In this document: positions 1 to 6,487 of the stretch, in pieces
Position numbering within the stretch: position 1 is the first letter of the stretch
Layout of the letters: each line of letters starts with the position of its first letter
Source of the DNA: JBGCDD01 sp045105075
Lineage (GTDB): Bacteria; Pseudomonadota; Alphaproteobacteria; Rhodobacterales; Rhodobacteraceae
Assembly: GCA_045105075.1 (NCBI GenBank)
Contig: JBGCDD010000113.1
Span: 1-18,300, forward strand
DNA length: 18,300 nucleotides
Direction of reading: 5' to 3'
Position numbers and translations under genes: made by a program
Notes under the pieces: model-generated
Seen by the model: the letters and a program-made list of their open reading frames with translations, nothing else
Databases searched by the model: none
Told to the model about the DNA's origin: nothing

Positions 1-2
1 GG

Positions 3-128
3 ATGTCGGGCGCACGTATGGTCGGTCATGCGTTGATCGAGGGCAAACGCCGCGGTGTCAAATACGTGGTGTGCACCATGTGTGTGGGTGGCGGCATGGG
101 CGCTGCAGGATTATTTGAGGTGCTCTGA
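3..128 (+). CDS. Thiolase (acetyl-CoA acetyltransferase family), C-terminal end only
   Basis: Only the last 41 residues lie in the window; the gene begins upstream of base 1. The visible reading frame ends with the hallmark thiolase C-terminus: a GKRRGVKY segment, then CTMCVGGGMGAAGLFEVL. The Cys of the CVGGG motif is the second catalytic cysteine of thiolases, which activates the nucleophilic Cys or protonates the leaving acetyl-CoA enolate. The family cleaves 3-ketoacyl-CoA with CoA or condenses two acetyl-CoA in the cytoplasm. Which chain length this copy prefers cannot be told from the tail. Its place just before CoA-linked genes fits a last beta-oxidation-type cleavage step in the same pathway. 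It is followed by a repeat unit that could end its transcript. An ATG at base 3 is internal, not the start. Confidence 0.88.
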   Translation: MSGARMVGHALIEGKRRGVKYVVCTMCVGGGMGAAGLFEVL

Positions 129-130
129 AC

Positions 131-197
131 AGGGATTGGGGGCTTTGCCCCCGTCCTTTCAGGACTCCCCCAGGATATTTTTGGCAAGAGGAAGACA
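131..197 (+). repeat. Extragenic palindromic repeat unit, copy 1
   Basis: Two small hairpins stand side by side: GGGGGC (138-143) and GCCCCC (147-152) around a TTT loop, then GTCCT (153-157) and AGGAC (161-165) around a TTC loop. They are followed by a tail, about 166-194, reading CCCCCAGGATATTTTTGGCA and then AGAGGAAG. A second copy with the same layout lies inverted at the far end of the window (18239-18300). I recognise this kind of unit as widespread between genes in Rhodobacterales, from memory. Sitting 10 bases after the thiolase stop, it may act as a transcript end or stability element. Confidence 0.75.
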
Positions 198-224
198 CAT
201 GCAACAGTTTTTGTGGAGCTGGAC

Positions 225-1214
225 ATGAGCCGCCCGGAGTTGCCTGCGGCACTTCAAGGGTTGCGCTTGCCTTTGGTGGCGGCCCCATTGTTCATCATTT
301 CGGTGCCTGAATTGGTCATTGCACAGTGTAAGGCGGGCATTGTCGGTTCGTTTCCGGCGTTGAATGCGCGTGAGGGCGAGGGTGAGCCGCCTTTGCTGGA
401 GGCGTGGCTGACGCAAATCACTGAGGAGTTGGACCGCTACAATCAGGCCAACCCAGACCGGCCCGCGGCACCCTTTGCGGTGAACCAGATTGTGCATCGT
501 TCCAACGCGCGGCTGGAACGGGATCTGGAGATTTGTGTGCGCCACAAAGTGCCGATCTGGATCACCAGTTTGGGGGCACGGGTTGAGGTAAACGAGGCGG
601 CGCATTCTTGTGGTGGTATTGTTTTGCACGACGTGATCAACAATACTTTTGCCAAAAAAGCAGTGGCCAAAGGGGCGGATGGTCTGGTGGCCGTCGCCGC
701 AGGGGCCGGTGGGCATGCCGGGGCGCAGTCTCCGTTTGCGTTGATCCGGGAAATTCGCGAGTGGTTTGAGGGGCCGTTGTTGTTGTCGGGTGCCATTGCC
801 ACGGGCGAGTCGTTGTTGGCGGCGCGCGCGATGGGGGCGGATTTCGGTTACGCAGGGACTCCGTTTATTGCCACGCACGAGGCCAATGCGCAGGCGGACT
901 ATAAGAACATGATTGTTGAAAGCGGCGCGGAAGATATTGTGTATTCTTCTTTGTTCACAGGTGTTTGGGGCAATTACTTGCGCGGTTCAGTCGAGGCGGC
1001 GGGGATGGATCCGGATAATTTGCCCACGGCCGATGCGTCTTCGATGAATTTCTCACAAGGATCGTCCAAACCAAAAGCCTGGAAGACGATTTGGGGATCG
1101 GGGCAGGGCATTGGTGCGGTCAAATCGGTCGGTCCTGTGGCTGATCTGGTGGATCGGATTGATGCGGAATACCGCGCAGCCGGCGCACGTTTGGCACAGG
1201 ACTTTGCTGACTGA
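225..1214 (+). CDS. Nitronate monooxygenase family FMN-dependent protein (2-nitropropane dioxygenase-like)
   Basis: The 329-residue protein has the TIM-barrel layout of the NMO/2-nitropropane dioxygenase family. The N-terminus carries LPLVAAPLFIIS, the middle holds GAGGHAGAQSPFALI, and LLLSGAIATGESLLAARAMG with AGTPFIATHEA follows. His164 in GGHAG matches the conserved active-site His of class I NMOs, and the GAIA segment with the later AGTPF motif forms the FMN phosphate site. Members oxidise nitronates, but relatives such as IpdC act on acyl-CoA intermediates in steroid degradation. Start: ATG 225 is preferred over GTG 213 because GGAG at 215-218 is well placed before it. The stop overlaps the next gene's ATG in a TGATG, showing translational coupling. 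Leucine is mostly encoded by TTG, unlike in the liv genes. Family assignment is firm; the substrate is unknown. Confidence 0.88.
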   Translation: MSRPELPAALQGLRLPLVAAPLFIISVPELVIAQCKAGIVGSFPALNAREGEGEPPLLEAWLTQITEELDRYNQANPDRPAAPFAVNQIVHRSNARLERDLEICVRHKVPIWITSLGARVEVNEAAHSCGGIVLHDVINNTFAKKAVAKGADGLVAVAAGAGGHAGAQSPFALIREIREWFEGPLLLSGAIATGESLLAARAMGADFGYAGTPFIATHEANAQADYKNMIVESGAEDIVYSSLFTGVWGNYLRGSVEAAGMDPDNLPTADASSMNFSQGSSKPKAWKTIWGSGQGIGAVKSVGPVADLVDRIDAEYRAAGARLAQDFAD

Positions 1215-1864
1215 TGGGAGAGCTGGTTGTTGTGCGCCACGGTCAGGCCTCTTTTGGGGCGGACAATTACGACAAATTGTCGGATCTGGGGCATGAGCAG
1301 GCGCATTTGGCGGGCGAGGTCTTGCGCGCAACGGGCTGGGAGCCTGACCGTTTGGTGACGGGCACTCTGGTGCGTCAGCGCGAGACGATGGCTTCGATGG
1401 GGTATAAAAGTACCGCAGACAGCCATGCGGGGTTCAATGAGTACGACTTTCACGATCTGCTGCGGGCGCGGTTTGGCGGCGATGTGCCGATTGATGTGAT
1501 GCAGGACCGCAAGACGCATTTTCGCACTCTGCGTGAGACGATTTATGACTGGCAGGCCGGTGGTTTGCCGGATGCGCGCGAAAGCTGGGCCGAGTTTGTG
1601 ACCCGCACCGAAGCTGCGCGCAGCTTTGCCATTGATAGCGCAGCGGAAAAGGTGCTGGTTGTCAGCTCGGGTGGGGTGATCGGGCAACTGGTTGCCGCCA
1701 GCCTTGGCGCCTTGCCCAAACAGATGATGACGCTGAACTTGCAAGTGAAAAACACCAGCATCACGCGGTTTATCTTTTCCAAACGCGCGTTTTTCCTGCA
1801 TGAGTTTAACGCAACACCGCATTTGGCCGCAAAGGACCGCGCCCATTTGCTGAGTTACAGTTAG
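1214..1864 (+). CDS. Histidine phosphatase fold protein (phosphoglycerate-mutase-like), second His replaced
   Basis: This 216-residue cytoplasmic protein begins with the RHG motif (Arg8-His9-Gly10), in which His9 would be the phospho-accepting histidine. An Arg-rich segment, LVTGTLVRQRETM, supplies the usual phosphate-binding Arg, and FNEYD matches the acidic proton-donor region. The C-terminal motif, normally S-H-G-G, is here VVSSGGVIG: Ser152 stands where the second catalytic His is expected. The protein may therefore be a weak or altered phosphatase, or a binding protein; I recall similar S-G-G versions in relatives next to APH-type kinases, so this may be a subfamily trait. It overlaps the NMO gene by one base and lies 12 bases before the kinase gene, suggesting a role linked to a phosphorylated intermediate. 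The partner substrate is unknown. Confidence 0.85.
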   Translation: MGELVVVRHGQASFGADNYDKLSDLGHEQAHLAGEVLRATGWEPDRLVTGTLVRQRETMASMGYKSTADSHAGFNEYDFHDLLRARFGGDVPIDVMQDRKTHFRTLRETIYDWQAGGLPDARESWAEFVTRTEAARSFAIDSAAEKVLVVSSGGVIGQLVAASLGALPKQMMTLNLQVKNTSITRFIFSKRAFFLHEFNATPHLAAKDRAHLLSYS

Positions 1865-1876
1865 GGGAGGCCTGGG

Positions 1877-2908
1877 ATGTCGCAGGACACGCAAACGCTG
1901 GATCTGGACGCCGTTGGCGCCTATCTGAGCGCGCATTTACCCGGGTTCGAGGGCCCGATCGAGGCAGAAAAGTTTGATGTGGGCCAATCCAATCCCACGT
2001 TTTTGCTGCGCACACCGGGGCATAATTATGTGCTGCGGCGCAAACCTCCGGGGGTTTTGCTGAAATCAGCGCATGCGGTAGACCGCGAATTTCGCGTTCA
2101 AAGTGCGCTGGCGGGGTCAAATGTGCCGGTCGCGAAGATGCATTTGCTGTGTGAAGATGACGATGTGATTGGGTCGATGTTTTACATCATGGACCACGTG
2201 GCCGGGCGCAATTTTCGCGAACCGACCATGGAGGGCGTCAGCAACGCCGATCGCGGCGCAGTGATTGATGATATGAACCAGGTGCTGGCCAATCTGCATA
2301 TGGTGGACATCGACGCGGTGGGGTTGGGCGATTTTGGCCCGCCCGGAAATTACTTCGAGCGTCAGTTGGGGCGGTGGTCGAAACAGTATCGCGCCAGCGA
2401 AACCGAAAAAGTGCCGGCGATGGACCGGCTGATGGACGCGCTGGCCGAACGCTTGCCCGCCGATGATGGGCAGCGCACGCTGGTGCACGGCGATTACCGC
2501 ATCGACAACATGATCCATCAGGCGGATGGCACGAAATGTCTGGCGGTTCTGGATTGGGAGCTGAGCACCACGGGGCACCCTTACGCGGATTTGGCTTCGG
2601 TGATCATGCAATGGCAAATGCCGGCCGGGCACGAGGGGCGTGGGTTGGCCGGGATTGACCGCGCGGCTTTGGGGTTGCCCAGTGACGATGCGTTCATCGC
2701 GCAATATTGCGAACGTCGCGGGCTGACGGGCATTGATGATTTTGGCTTCTACCTGTCATTTTGCTTTTTCCGCATGACGGGGATTATTCAGGGGGTTTTG
2801 AAACGTGCGTTGGATGGCAATGCCTCGAACCCCGAGCGTGCGATGAAGGTGGGGGCTTATGTGCCGGTGTTCGCCCAGCACGGGCTTGATGCACTGGGTG
2901 AGGGCTGA
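1877..2908 (+). CDS. APH-fold phosphotransferase, ACAD10/11- and LvaA-like (putative hydroxyacyl-CoA kinase)
   Basis: This is a 343-residue kinase of the aminoglycoside-phosphotransferase fold. The N-lobe has the segment YVLRRKPPGVLLKSAHAVDR, which is nearly diagnostic for the subfamily fused to acyl-CoA dehydrogenases in ACAD10/11. The catalytic loop is HGDYRIDN (His204-Asn211, with Asp206 as base and Asn211 for metal), and the Mg-binding motif is DWE (Asp226-Glu228), followed by HPYADLA. ACAD10/11 and the Pseudomonas LvaA kinase phosphorylate the hydroxyl of 4-hydroxyacyl-CoAs so that it can be eliminated. By homology and by its CoA-enzyme neighbours I infer the same kind of step here; antibiotic modification is very unlikely. 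GGGAGG just upstream (about 1864-1869) gives a good ribosome site. No acyl-CoA dehydrogenase partner is in the window; it may lie upstream. Confidence 0.85.
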   Translation: MSQDTQTLDLDAVGAYLSAHLPGFEGPIEAEKFDVGQSNPTFLLRTPGHNYVLRRKPPGVLLKSAHAVDREFRVQSALAGSNVPVAKMHLLCEDDDVIGSMFYIMDHVAGRNFREPTMEGVSNADRGAVIDDMNQVLANLHMVDIDAVGLGDFGPPGNYFERQLGRWSKQYRASETEKVPAMDRLMDALAERLPADDGQRTLVHGDYRIDNMIHQADGTKCLAVLDWELSTTGHPYADLASVIMQWQMPAGHEGRGLAGIDRAALGLPSDDAFIAQYCERRGLTGIDDFGFYLSFCFFRMTGIIQGVLKRALDGNASNPERAMKVGAYVPVFAQHGLDALGEG

Positions 2909-2918
2909 GGCCGCGCCC

Positions 2919-3734
2919 ATGTCGGACCCAGAATTCAAAGCGCATCCGGACGAGGCCAAGGACCGAAATTTCATCACGGCGTTGGCGCGGGGTCTGGATG
3001 TGCTGCGCTGTTTCCGACCCAACGAGATCGAGCTGACCAACACCGATTTTGCCGAGCGTACAGGCCTGCCCAAACCCACGGTGTCGCGGTTGACCCATAC
3101 CCTTTGCAAGTTGGACTATCTGGTGGCGGATGCGCGCACGGGCACCTATCGGCTTGGTGCGGGTGTGCTTGAACTGGGATTTGGCGTGCTGTCGGGCATG
3201 GACATCACCGAGCGCGCGACAGATCCGATGCGGGAGCTGCGCAATGGGCCGAACTCTTATATCACCTGCGCTTTGGGCGAACGTCACCGGCTGGAGGTGG
3301 TGTACCTGAACGTGCAGCGTTCGCGTGAAGATGTGGCGCTGACGATGCGTGTTGGATCGCGATTGCCGTTGTTTGACAGTGCGATGGGGCGTTCGATTCT
3401 GGTGGCTTTGCCCGATGATCAGCGCGAGGCCGCCTTTGCGCTTGCCGATCAGCAGGCGCCAGAAACACGCAGTGAGCGGCGCGCCAGTTATCAGCATGCG
3501 GTGACAGAATACGAAGCGCACGGCTATTGTTCGGGCTATGGCCATTGGCGGCGCGACGTTAACGGAATTTCGGCGCCGGTGTTTTCGCTGAACGGCAATC
3601 GGGTCTATGGATTGAACGTGGGTGGGCCGTCTTTTCACGTCAAACGCAAACAGCTTGAAACGCAATATGCCAAGCCGTTGATAGCCGCGGCACAGGCGCT
3701 GAGTTTCCGCGCAGCACCGGATGCCGGACGCTGA
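2919..3734 (+). CDS. IclR-family transcriptional regulator (PcaR/PobR-like)
   Basis: The 271-residue protein has the two-domain IclR layout. A winged helix-turn-helix occupies about residues 18-85, with LTNTDFAERTGLPKPTVSRL as the recognition unit. The GAF-like effector domain follows, with YRLGAGVLELGF as linker and RVGSRLPLFDSAMGRSILVA as a typical IclR core segment. The opening FITALARGLDVLRCFRP matches the PcaR/PobR/PcaU branch, which senses aromatic or related acids; effector identity here is unknown. Start: ATG 2919 gives the usual short lead before the HTH, with GAGG at 2907-2910. An in-frame upstream start at 2859 would overlap the kinase gene by 50 bases and is less likely. It ends the five-gene run and precedes the transporter's control region, its most likely target. 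Confidence 0.88.
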   Translation: MSDPEFKAHPDEAKDRNFITALARGLDVLRCFRPNEIELTNTDFAERTGLPKPTVSRLTHTLCKLDYLVADARTGTYRLGAGVLELGFGVLSGMDITERATDPMRELRNGPNSYITCALGERHRLEVVYLNVQRSREDVALTMRVGSRLPLFDSAMGRSILVALPDDQREAAFALADQQAPETRSERRASYQHAVTEYEAHGYCSGYGHWRRDVNGISAPVFSLNGNRVYGLNVGGPSFHVKRKQLETQYAKPLIAAAQALSFRAAPDAGR

Positions 3735-3868
3735 GGCGAGAATCAAATTTGCAAAACCGGGTTCTGCACAGCGAAACGCAACTCCAGAGTGTTGATCACA
3801 ATGCGTTTTGGTGTGAGTCTCAAAAATGACGTAAGGTTATAGAAACGGGTGTCCCGGGGGCATTGCAA

Positions 3869-3899
3869 CTCTGAGATCAGAGAGCAGCCGTAAAGCTGC
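3869..3899. repeat. Two adjacent short inverted repeats
   Basis: CTCTGA (3869-3874) and TCAGAG (3877-3882) form a perfect 6-bp dyad with a 2-base spacer. Immediately after, GCAGC (3884-3888) and GCTGC (3895-3899) form a second one with a 6-base spacer. They lie about 135-165 bases after the regulator gene's stop. There is no T-run, so a rho-independent terminator is not supported; the first could be a protein-binding site. Confidence 0.4.
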
Positions 3900-3978
3900 G
3901 TCGGCCGTTGTATCGGCGTGTTGGGTGATTTCGGTGCAGAATTGAAATTAGTGTATTAAAAATAATAATTTACAAGCT

Positions 3979-3991
3979 GAACTTAAAGTTC
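3979..3991. promoter_or_regulatory. Candidate operator, GAACTT dyad
   Basis: GAACTT (3979-3984) and AAGTTC (3986-3991) form a perfect inverted repeat around a single A. Outside it, CAAG (3973-3976) and CTTG (3996-3999) add a further offset pair. It sits just downstream of the most AT-rich part of the region upstream of livK. The size fits the 13- to 15-bp operators bound by IclR-type dimers, but nothing in the sequence proves which protein binds. Confidence 0.4.
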
Positions 3992-4043
3992 AAAACTTGT
4001 GCATTCAGCGCGATCTGAAAATCACCGCTGGACAGCAGCGCAT

Positions 4044-4065
4044 TTGTTAAAGCATGCGTTAACAA
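4044..4065. promoter_or_regulatory. Candidate operator, 22-bp near-perfect palindrome
   Basis: Outer arms TTGTTAA (4044-4050) and TTAACAA (4059-4065) are exact inverted copies. The centre is the self-complementary GCATGC (4052-4057), leaving one mismatch per half (A4051 against G4058). Thus 10 of 11 positions are symmetric. It lies 141 bases before the livK start. Length, symmetry and place make it the best operator candidate in the window, for the neighbouring IclR protein or another dimeric regulator. Confidence 0.55.
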
Positions 4066-4141
4066 TTGAACACATCTGCGGTTGACGATGTCGGCCAAGG
4101 GGTTGCCGCAGTGCTTGACTTTGGTGCGGTATGTGCAAGGC

Positions 4142-4163
4142 TTTGGTCACGCTCGTCACCAAA
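4142..4163. promoter_or_regulatory. Imperfect 22-base dyad in the livK leader
   Basis: TTTGGT (4142-4147) and ACCAAA (4158-4163) are exact inverted copies, and three further inner positions also pair, giving 9 of 11. The dyad lies 43 bases before the livK start. It could be a hairpin in the mRNA leader or a second regulator site; the sequence does not decide. Confidence 0.35.
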
Positions 4164-4206
4164 AATGCACCAAGCATGCCGGGCTCTGTGTTAGGGAGGA
4201 AATCAT

Positions 4207-5451
4207 ATGCGCAGCACGACCAAGTTTGGACTTGGGGCTGCACTCGCGTTTTCGCTGAGTGCAACGGCCTCGTTTGCCGAAGATATCAAAATCGCCTTTA
4301 TTGACCCGCTGAGCGGACCTTTTGCCAGCACTGGCACCAACGGTCTGCACCAGTTCCAGTTCGCGGCTGACTATCTGATCAATCAGAACGGCGGTGTTCT
4401 GGGCGGCAAGACTTTCGAAATCGTCGCCTTTGACAACAAGATCAGCCCCAAAGAATCGCTGATCCAGTTGCAGGTCGCCATCGACCAGGGCATTCGGTTT
4501 ATCGCGCAGGGCAACAGCTCGGGCGTGGCAAACGCGATCACCGATGCTGTCAACAAACACAACCGTCGCAACCCCGATGACCGTGTTCTGTTCCTGAACT
4601 ACGCGGCTGTTGATCCGGCGTTGACCAACGACAAGTGCAACTTCTGGCACTTCCGGTTTGACGCCAACGCCGACATCAAGATGGACGCAATGACGGACTC
4701 GATTGCCGCCAGCTCGGACATCAAGAAAGTCTATATCATCGGCCAGGACTATAGCTTTGGTAAGGCCGTTGCGGCCGCTGCCGTGCGCTTCCTGACGGAA
4801 AAGCGTCCTGACATCGAAATCGTGGGCAACGAACTGCACCCGATCGGCAAAGTGAAAGACTTCACGCCTTATTCGCGCAAAATCGTGAATTCCGGCGCGC
4901 AGGCTGTGATCACCGGCAACTGGGGCGCAGACATGCTGGGCCTTGGTAAATCCATCGTTGAAAACGGCTATACTGGCCCGATTTACACCTACTACGCTGC
5001 AGGCTCCGGCATCACAGCAGCCTTTGGTGAAACCGGCAAGGGCGTGATCCGCCTGGTCGGCGAAGGTCAGATCAACCCGCCCGTCAGCGACGAAGCTTCG
5101 GCGTATTACAACGCCTACAAAGCCAAGTTCCCCGATGGCAACATCGATCAGGGCCGGATCACCAATGTGATCGGCATGCTGGCACAAGCCATTGATGGCG
5201 CGGGCACAGCCGATGACGTCGTCAAGATTGCTTATGAGCTTGAGGGCATGGAATACCAGTCGATCTGGGGCTCCAAGGTCATGATGCGTGAAAACGATCA
5301 CCAGGCCATTCAGAACGTCCACATTCAGGAACACACAGACGTTGATGTGCCGTTCCCCTATGATGGATCGCCTTATGGTATCAAGGTCATCAAGACCGTC
5401 GACATGGCCTCGGCTGACTCGGCGTCGACCTGCAAAATGAAGCGTCCATAA
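4207..5451 (+). CDS. livK: Periplasmic substrate-binding protein of a HAAT/Liv-type ABC transporter
   Basis: The 414-residue protein begins with a Sec signal peptide: a basic start (Met-Arg, Lys6), a hydrophobic core at residues 8-19, and probable cleavage after SFA (Ala24) before EDIKIAF. The mature part is a type I periplasmic binding protein, with IDPLSGPFASTG near the N-terminus, the IGQDYSFGKA segment and YYAAGSGITAAFGE in the second lobe. It captures the ligand in the periplasm and delivers it to LivHM. Binding residues cannot be read well enough to tell an amino acid from an aromatic or aliphatic acid. AGGGAGGA at 4193-4200 is the strongest ribosome site in the window, and codon use favours CTG and C-ending codons, both fitting high expression. 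A terminator follows and would make binding protein outnumber permease. The symbol is by family, not proven substrate. Confidence 0.9.
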   Translation: MRSTTKFGLGAALAFSLSATASFAEDIKIAFIDPLSGPFASTGTNGLHQFQFAADYLINQNGGVLGGKTFEIVAFDNKISPKESLIQLQVAIDQGIRFIAQGNSSGVANAITDAVNKHNRRNPDDRVLFLNYAAVDPALTNDKCNFWHFRFDANADIKMDAMTDSIAASSDIKKVYIIGQDYSFGKAVAAAAVRFLTEKRPDIEIVGNELHPIGKVKDFTPYSRKIVNSGAQAVITGNWGADMLGLGKSIVENGYTGPIYTYYAAGSGITAAFGETGKGVIRLVGEGQINPPVSDEASAYYNAYKAKFPDGNIDQGRITNVIGMLAQAIDGAGTADDVVKIAYELEGMEYQSIWGSKVMMRENDHQAIQNVHIQEHTDVDVPFPYDGSPYGIKVIKTVDMASADSASTCKMKRP

Positions 5452-5462
5452 CCAACGCTCAG

Positions 5463-5500
5463 AGGTCTGTGCCCTTGCCGGGCGCAGACCTTTTTTATTT
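5463..5500 (+). terminator. Rho-independent terminator between livK and livH
   Basis: The arms 5463-5474 and 5480-5491 pair over 12 bases with a single T-G wobble (T5470 with G5484), around a TTGCC loop. TTTTTTATTT follows at 5491-5500. It begins 12 bases after the livK stop. Partial read-through would give abundant livK transcript and less permease and ATPase transcript, a common arrangement for binding-protein genes. Confidence 0.85.
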
Positions 5501-5530
5501 CTGAACACTACAACCCTTCAGGGGGGACCT

Positions 5531-6487
5531 ATGGAGCTTATCCTCGTCAATATCATTGACGGGCTGGTGACCGGACTTTTGCTGTTTATGCTGTCCGCTG
5601 GCCTGACCCTTATTTTCTCAATGATGGGTGTGTTGAACTTCGCCCATGCCAGCTTTTACATGCTGGGTGCTTACTTCGCCTATCAGATCAGCCTCGCGCT
5701 GGGGTTCTGGGTGGCGTTGTTGATTGCGCCCATTGTGGTTGGCGTCGCCGGCGCCGGAGTTGAGCGATACGGGCTGCGCCGCGTCCACCAATATGGCCAC
5801 GTGCCCGAGCTGATCTTCACCTTTGGATTGGCGTTGCTGATCGAAGAGCTGGTGCAGTTCATCTGGGGCAAGAACCAGATGCCCTTTGAGACCCCTGAGG
5901 TGCTGCAATTCACCGCCTTTGCCATCGCTGGAAACTCGATCCCTGCTTACAAGATTTTCATGATCTTTATCTCGGTCGCGATTTTTATTGGGTTGCTTTA
6001 TGTGCTGACACGCACGCGGGTTGGCATGATCATTCAGGCGGCGCTGAGCTATCCCAAAACCGTCGAGGCGCTGGGGCACAATGTGCCGCTGGTGTTTATG
6101 GGTGTGTTTGGCGTGGGCACCGCGCTGGCCGGTGTGGCCGGTGTGATCGCAGGGCCGGTGCTGGGCACCTTCCCGGGCATGGCCTTTGTGCTTGGCTCGA
6201 TCGTGTTTGTGACCATCGTGATTGGCGGGCTTGGCTCGCTCTGGGGGGCGCTGGTGGCGTCGCTGTTGATCGGCTGGATCACCACATTTGCCAAATCCTA
6301 TAACATCCGCATGTCTGATATCCTCAACGGGATCGGCATCCGCACCCCTGAGAACCTTGATGAAAGCGTTTGGCGTGATCTCTGGACTGTCACCAGTCCG
6401 CAGATTGCTGACATTCTACCCTATATCCTGATGGTTCTTATCCTTGTGTTCCGGCCCTATGGCCTGCTCGGAAAGCGTGACGCATGA
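5531..6487 (+). CDS. livH: Liv-type ABC transporter inner-membrane permease LivH
   Basis: This 318-residue, very hydrophobic protein belongs to the LivH permease family, one half of the membrane channel. Typical landmarks are GLTLIFSMMGVLNFAHASFYMLGAY near the N-terminus, the RTRVGMIIQAAL loop that contacts the ATPases, GALAGVAGVIAGPV-like and IVIGGLGSLWGAL segments, and RPYGLLGKRDA at the C-terminus. The sequence before the last membrane segment (about 258-290) is somewhat longer than in minimal LivH proteins. GGGGGGA just upstream (5521-5527) serves as ribosome site. Its stop overlaps the livM start by 4 bases (ATGA), so the two halves of the channel are translationally coupled. The substrate cannot be inferred from the permease. 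Confidence 0.92.
   Translation: MELILVNIIDGLVTGLLLFMLSAGLTLIFSMMGVLNFAHASFYMLGAYFAYQISLALGFWVALLIAPIVVGVAGAGVERYGLRRVHQYGHVPELIFTFGLALLIEELVQFIWGKNQMPFETPEVLQFTAFAIAGNSIPAYKIFMIFISVAIFIGLLYVLTRTRVGMIIQAALSYPKTVEALGHNVPLVFMGVFGVGTALAGVAGVIAGPVLGTFPGMAFVLGSIVFVTIVIGGLGSLWGALVASLLIGWITTFAKSYNIRMSDILNGIGIRTPENLDESVWRDLWTVTSPQIADILPYILMVLILVFRPYGLLGKRDA

Larger units (their letters stand above)
3735..4206 (+). promoter_or_regulatory. Control region between the regulator gene and livK
   Basis: No credible gene is seen in these 472 bases. The stretch about 3941-4000 is notably AT-rich. It contains several dyads annotated separately: 3869-3899, 3979-3991, 4044-4065 and 4142-4163. A TTGACT (4115-4120) could be a -35 box, but the hexamer 17 bases on (AGGCTT, 4138-4143) is a poor -10. 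A TTGAAA (3942-3947) with AT-rich sequence 17 bases on (ATAATT, 3965-3970) is an alternative. Neither promoter is secure. A weak 7-base inverted repeat, AAACGCA (3774-3780) and TGCGTTT (3802-3808), may be chance. The region ends with a strong ribosome site, AGGGAGGA at 4193-4200. Confidence 0.6.

Noticed and set aside
159..878. 239-codon - strand frame opposite the NMO gene
   Set aside because: Rich in Arg, Gln and His as expected from the reverse of a GC-rich gene; no recognisable motif.
974..1936. 320-codon - strand frame across the NMO and phosphatase-fold genes
   Set aside because: Spans two well-supported + strand genes and has shadow composition.
1877..2908. Aminoglycoside resistance gene
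   Set aside because: The subfamily segment YVLRRKPPGVLL and the CoA-gene context point to ACAD10/11-type metabolism, not resistance.
2859..2918. Upstream start for the IclR gene
   Set aside because: Would overlap the kinase gene by 50 bases and adds residues not typical before the HTH; ATG 2919 fits better.
3774..3808. AAACGCA / TGCGTTT inverted repeat with a 21-base spacer
   Set aside because: Seven bases at that distance can arise by chance and no promoter is evident beside it.
4156..5508. 450-codon open frame on the - strand opposite livK
   Set aside because: It lies wholly over livK, which has a signal peptide, family motifs and a strong ribosome site; the antisense frame shows only low-complexity, shadow-type sequence.
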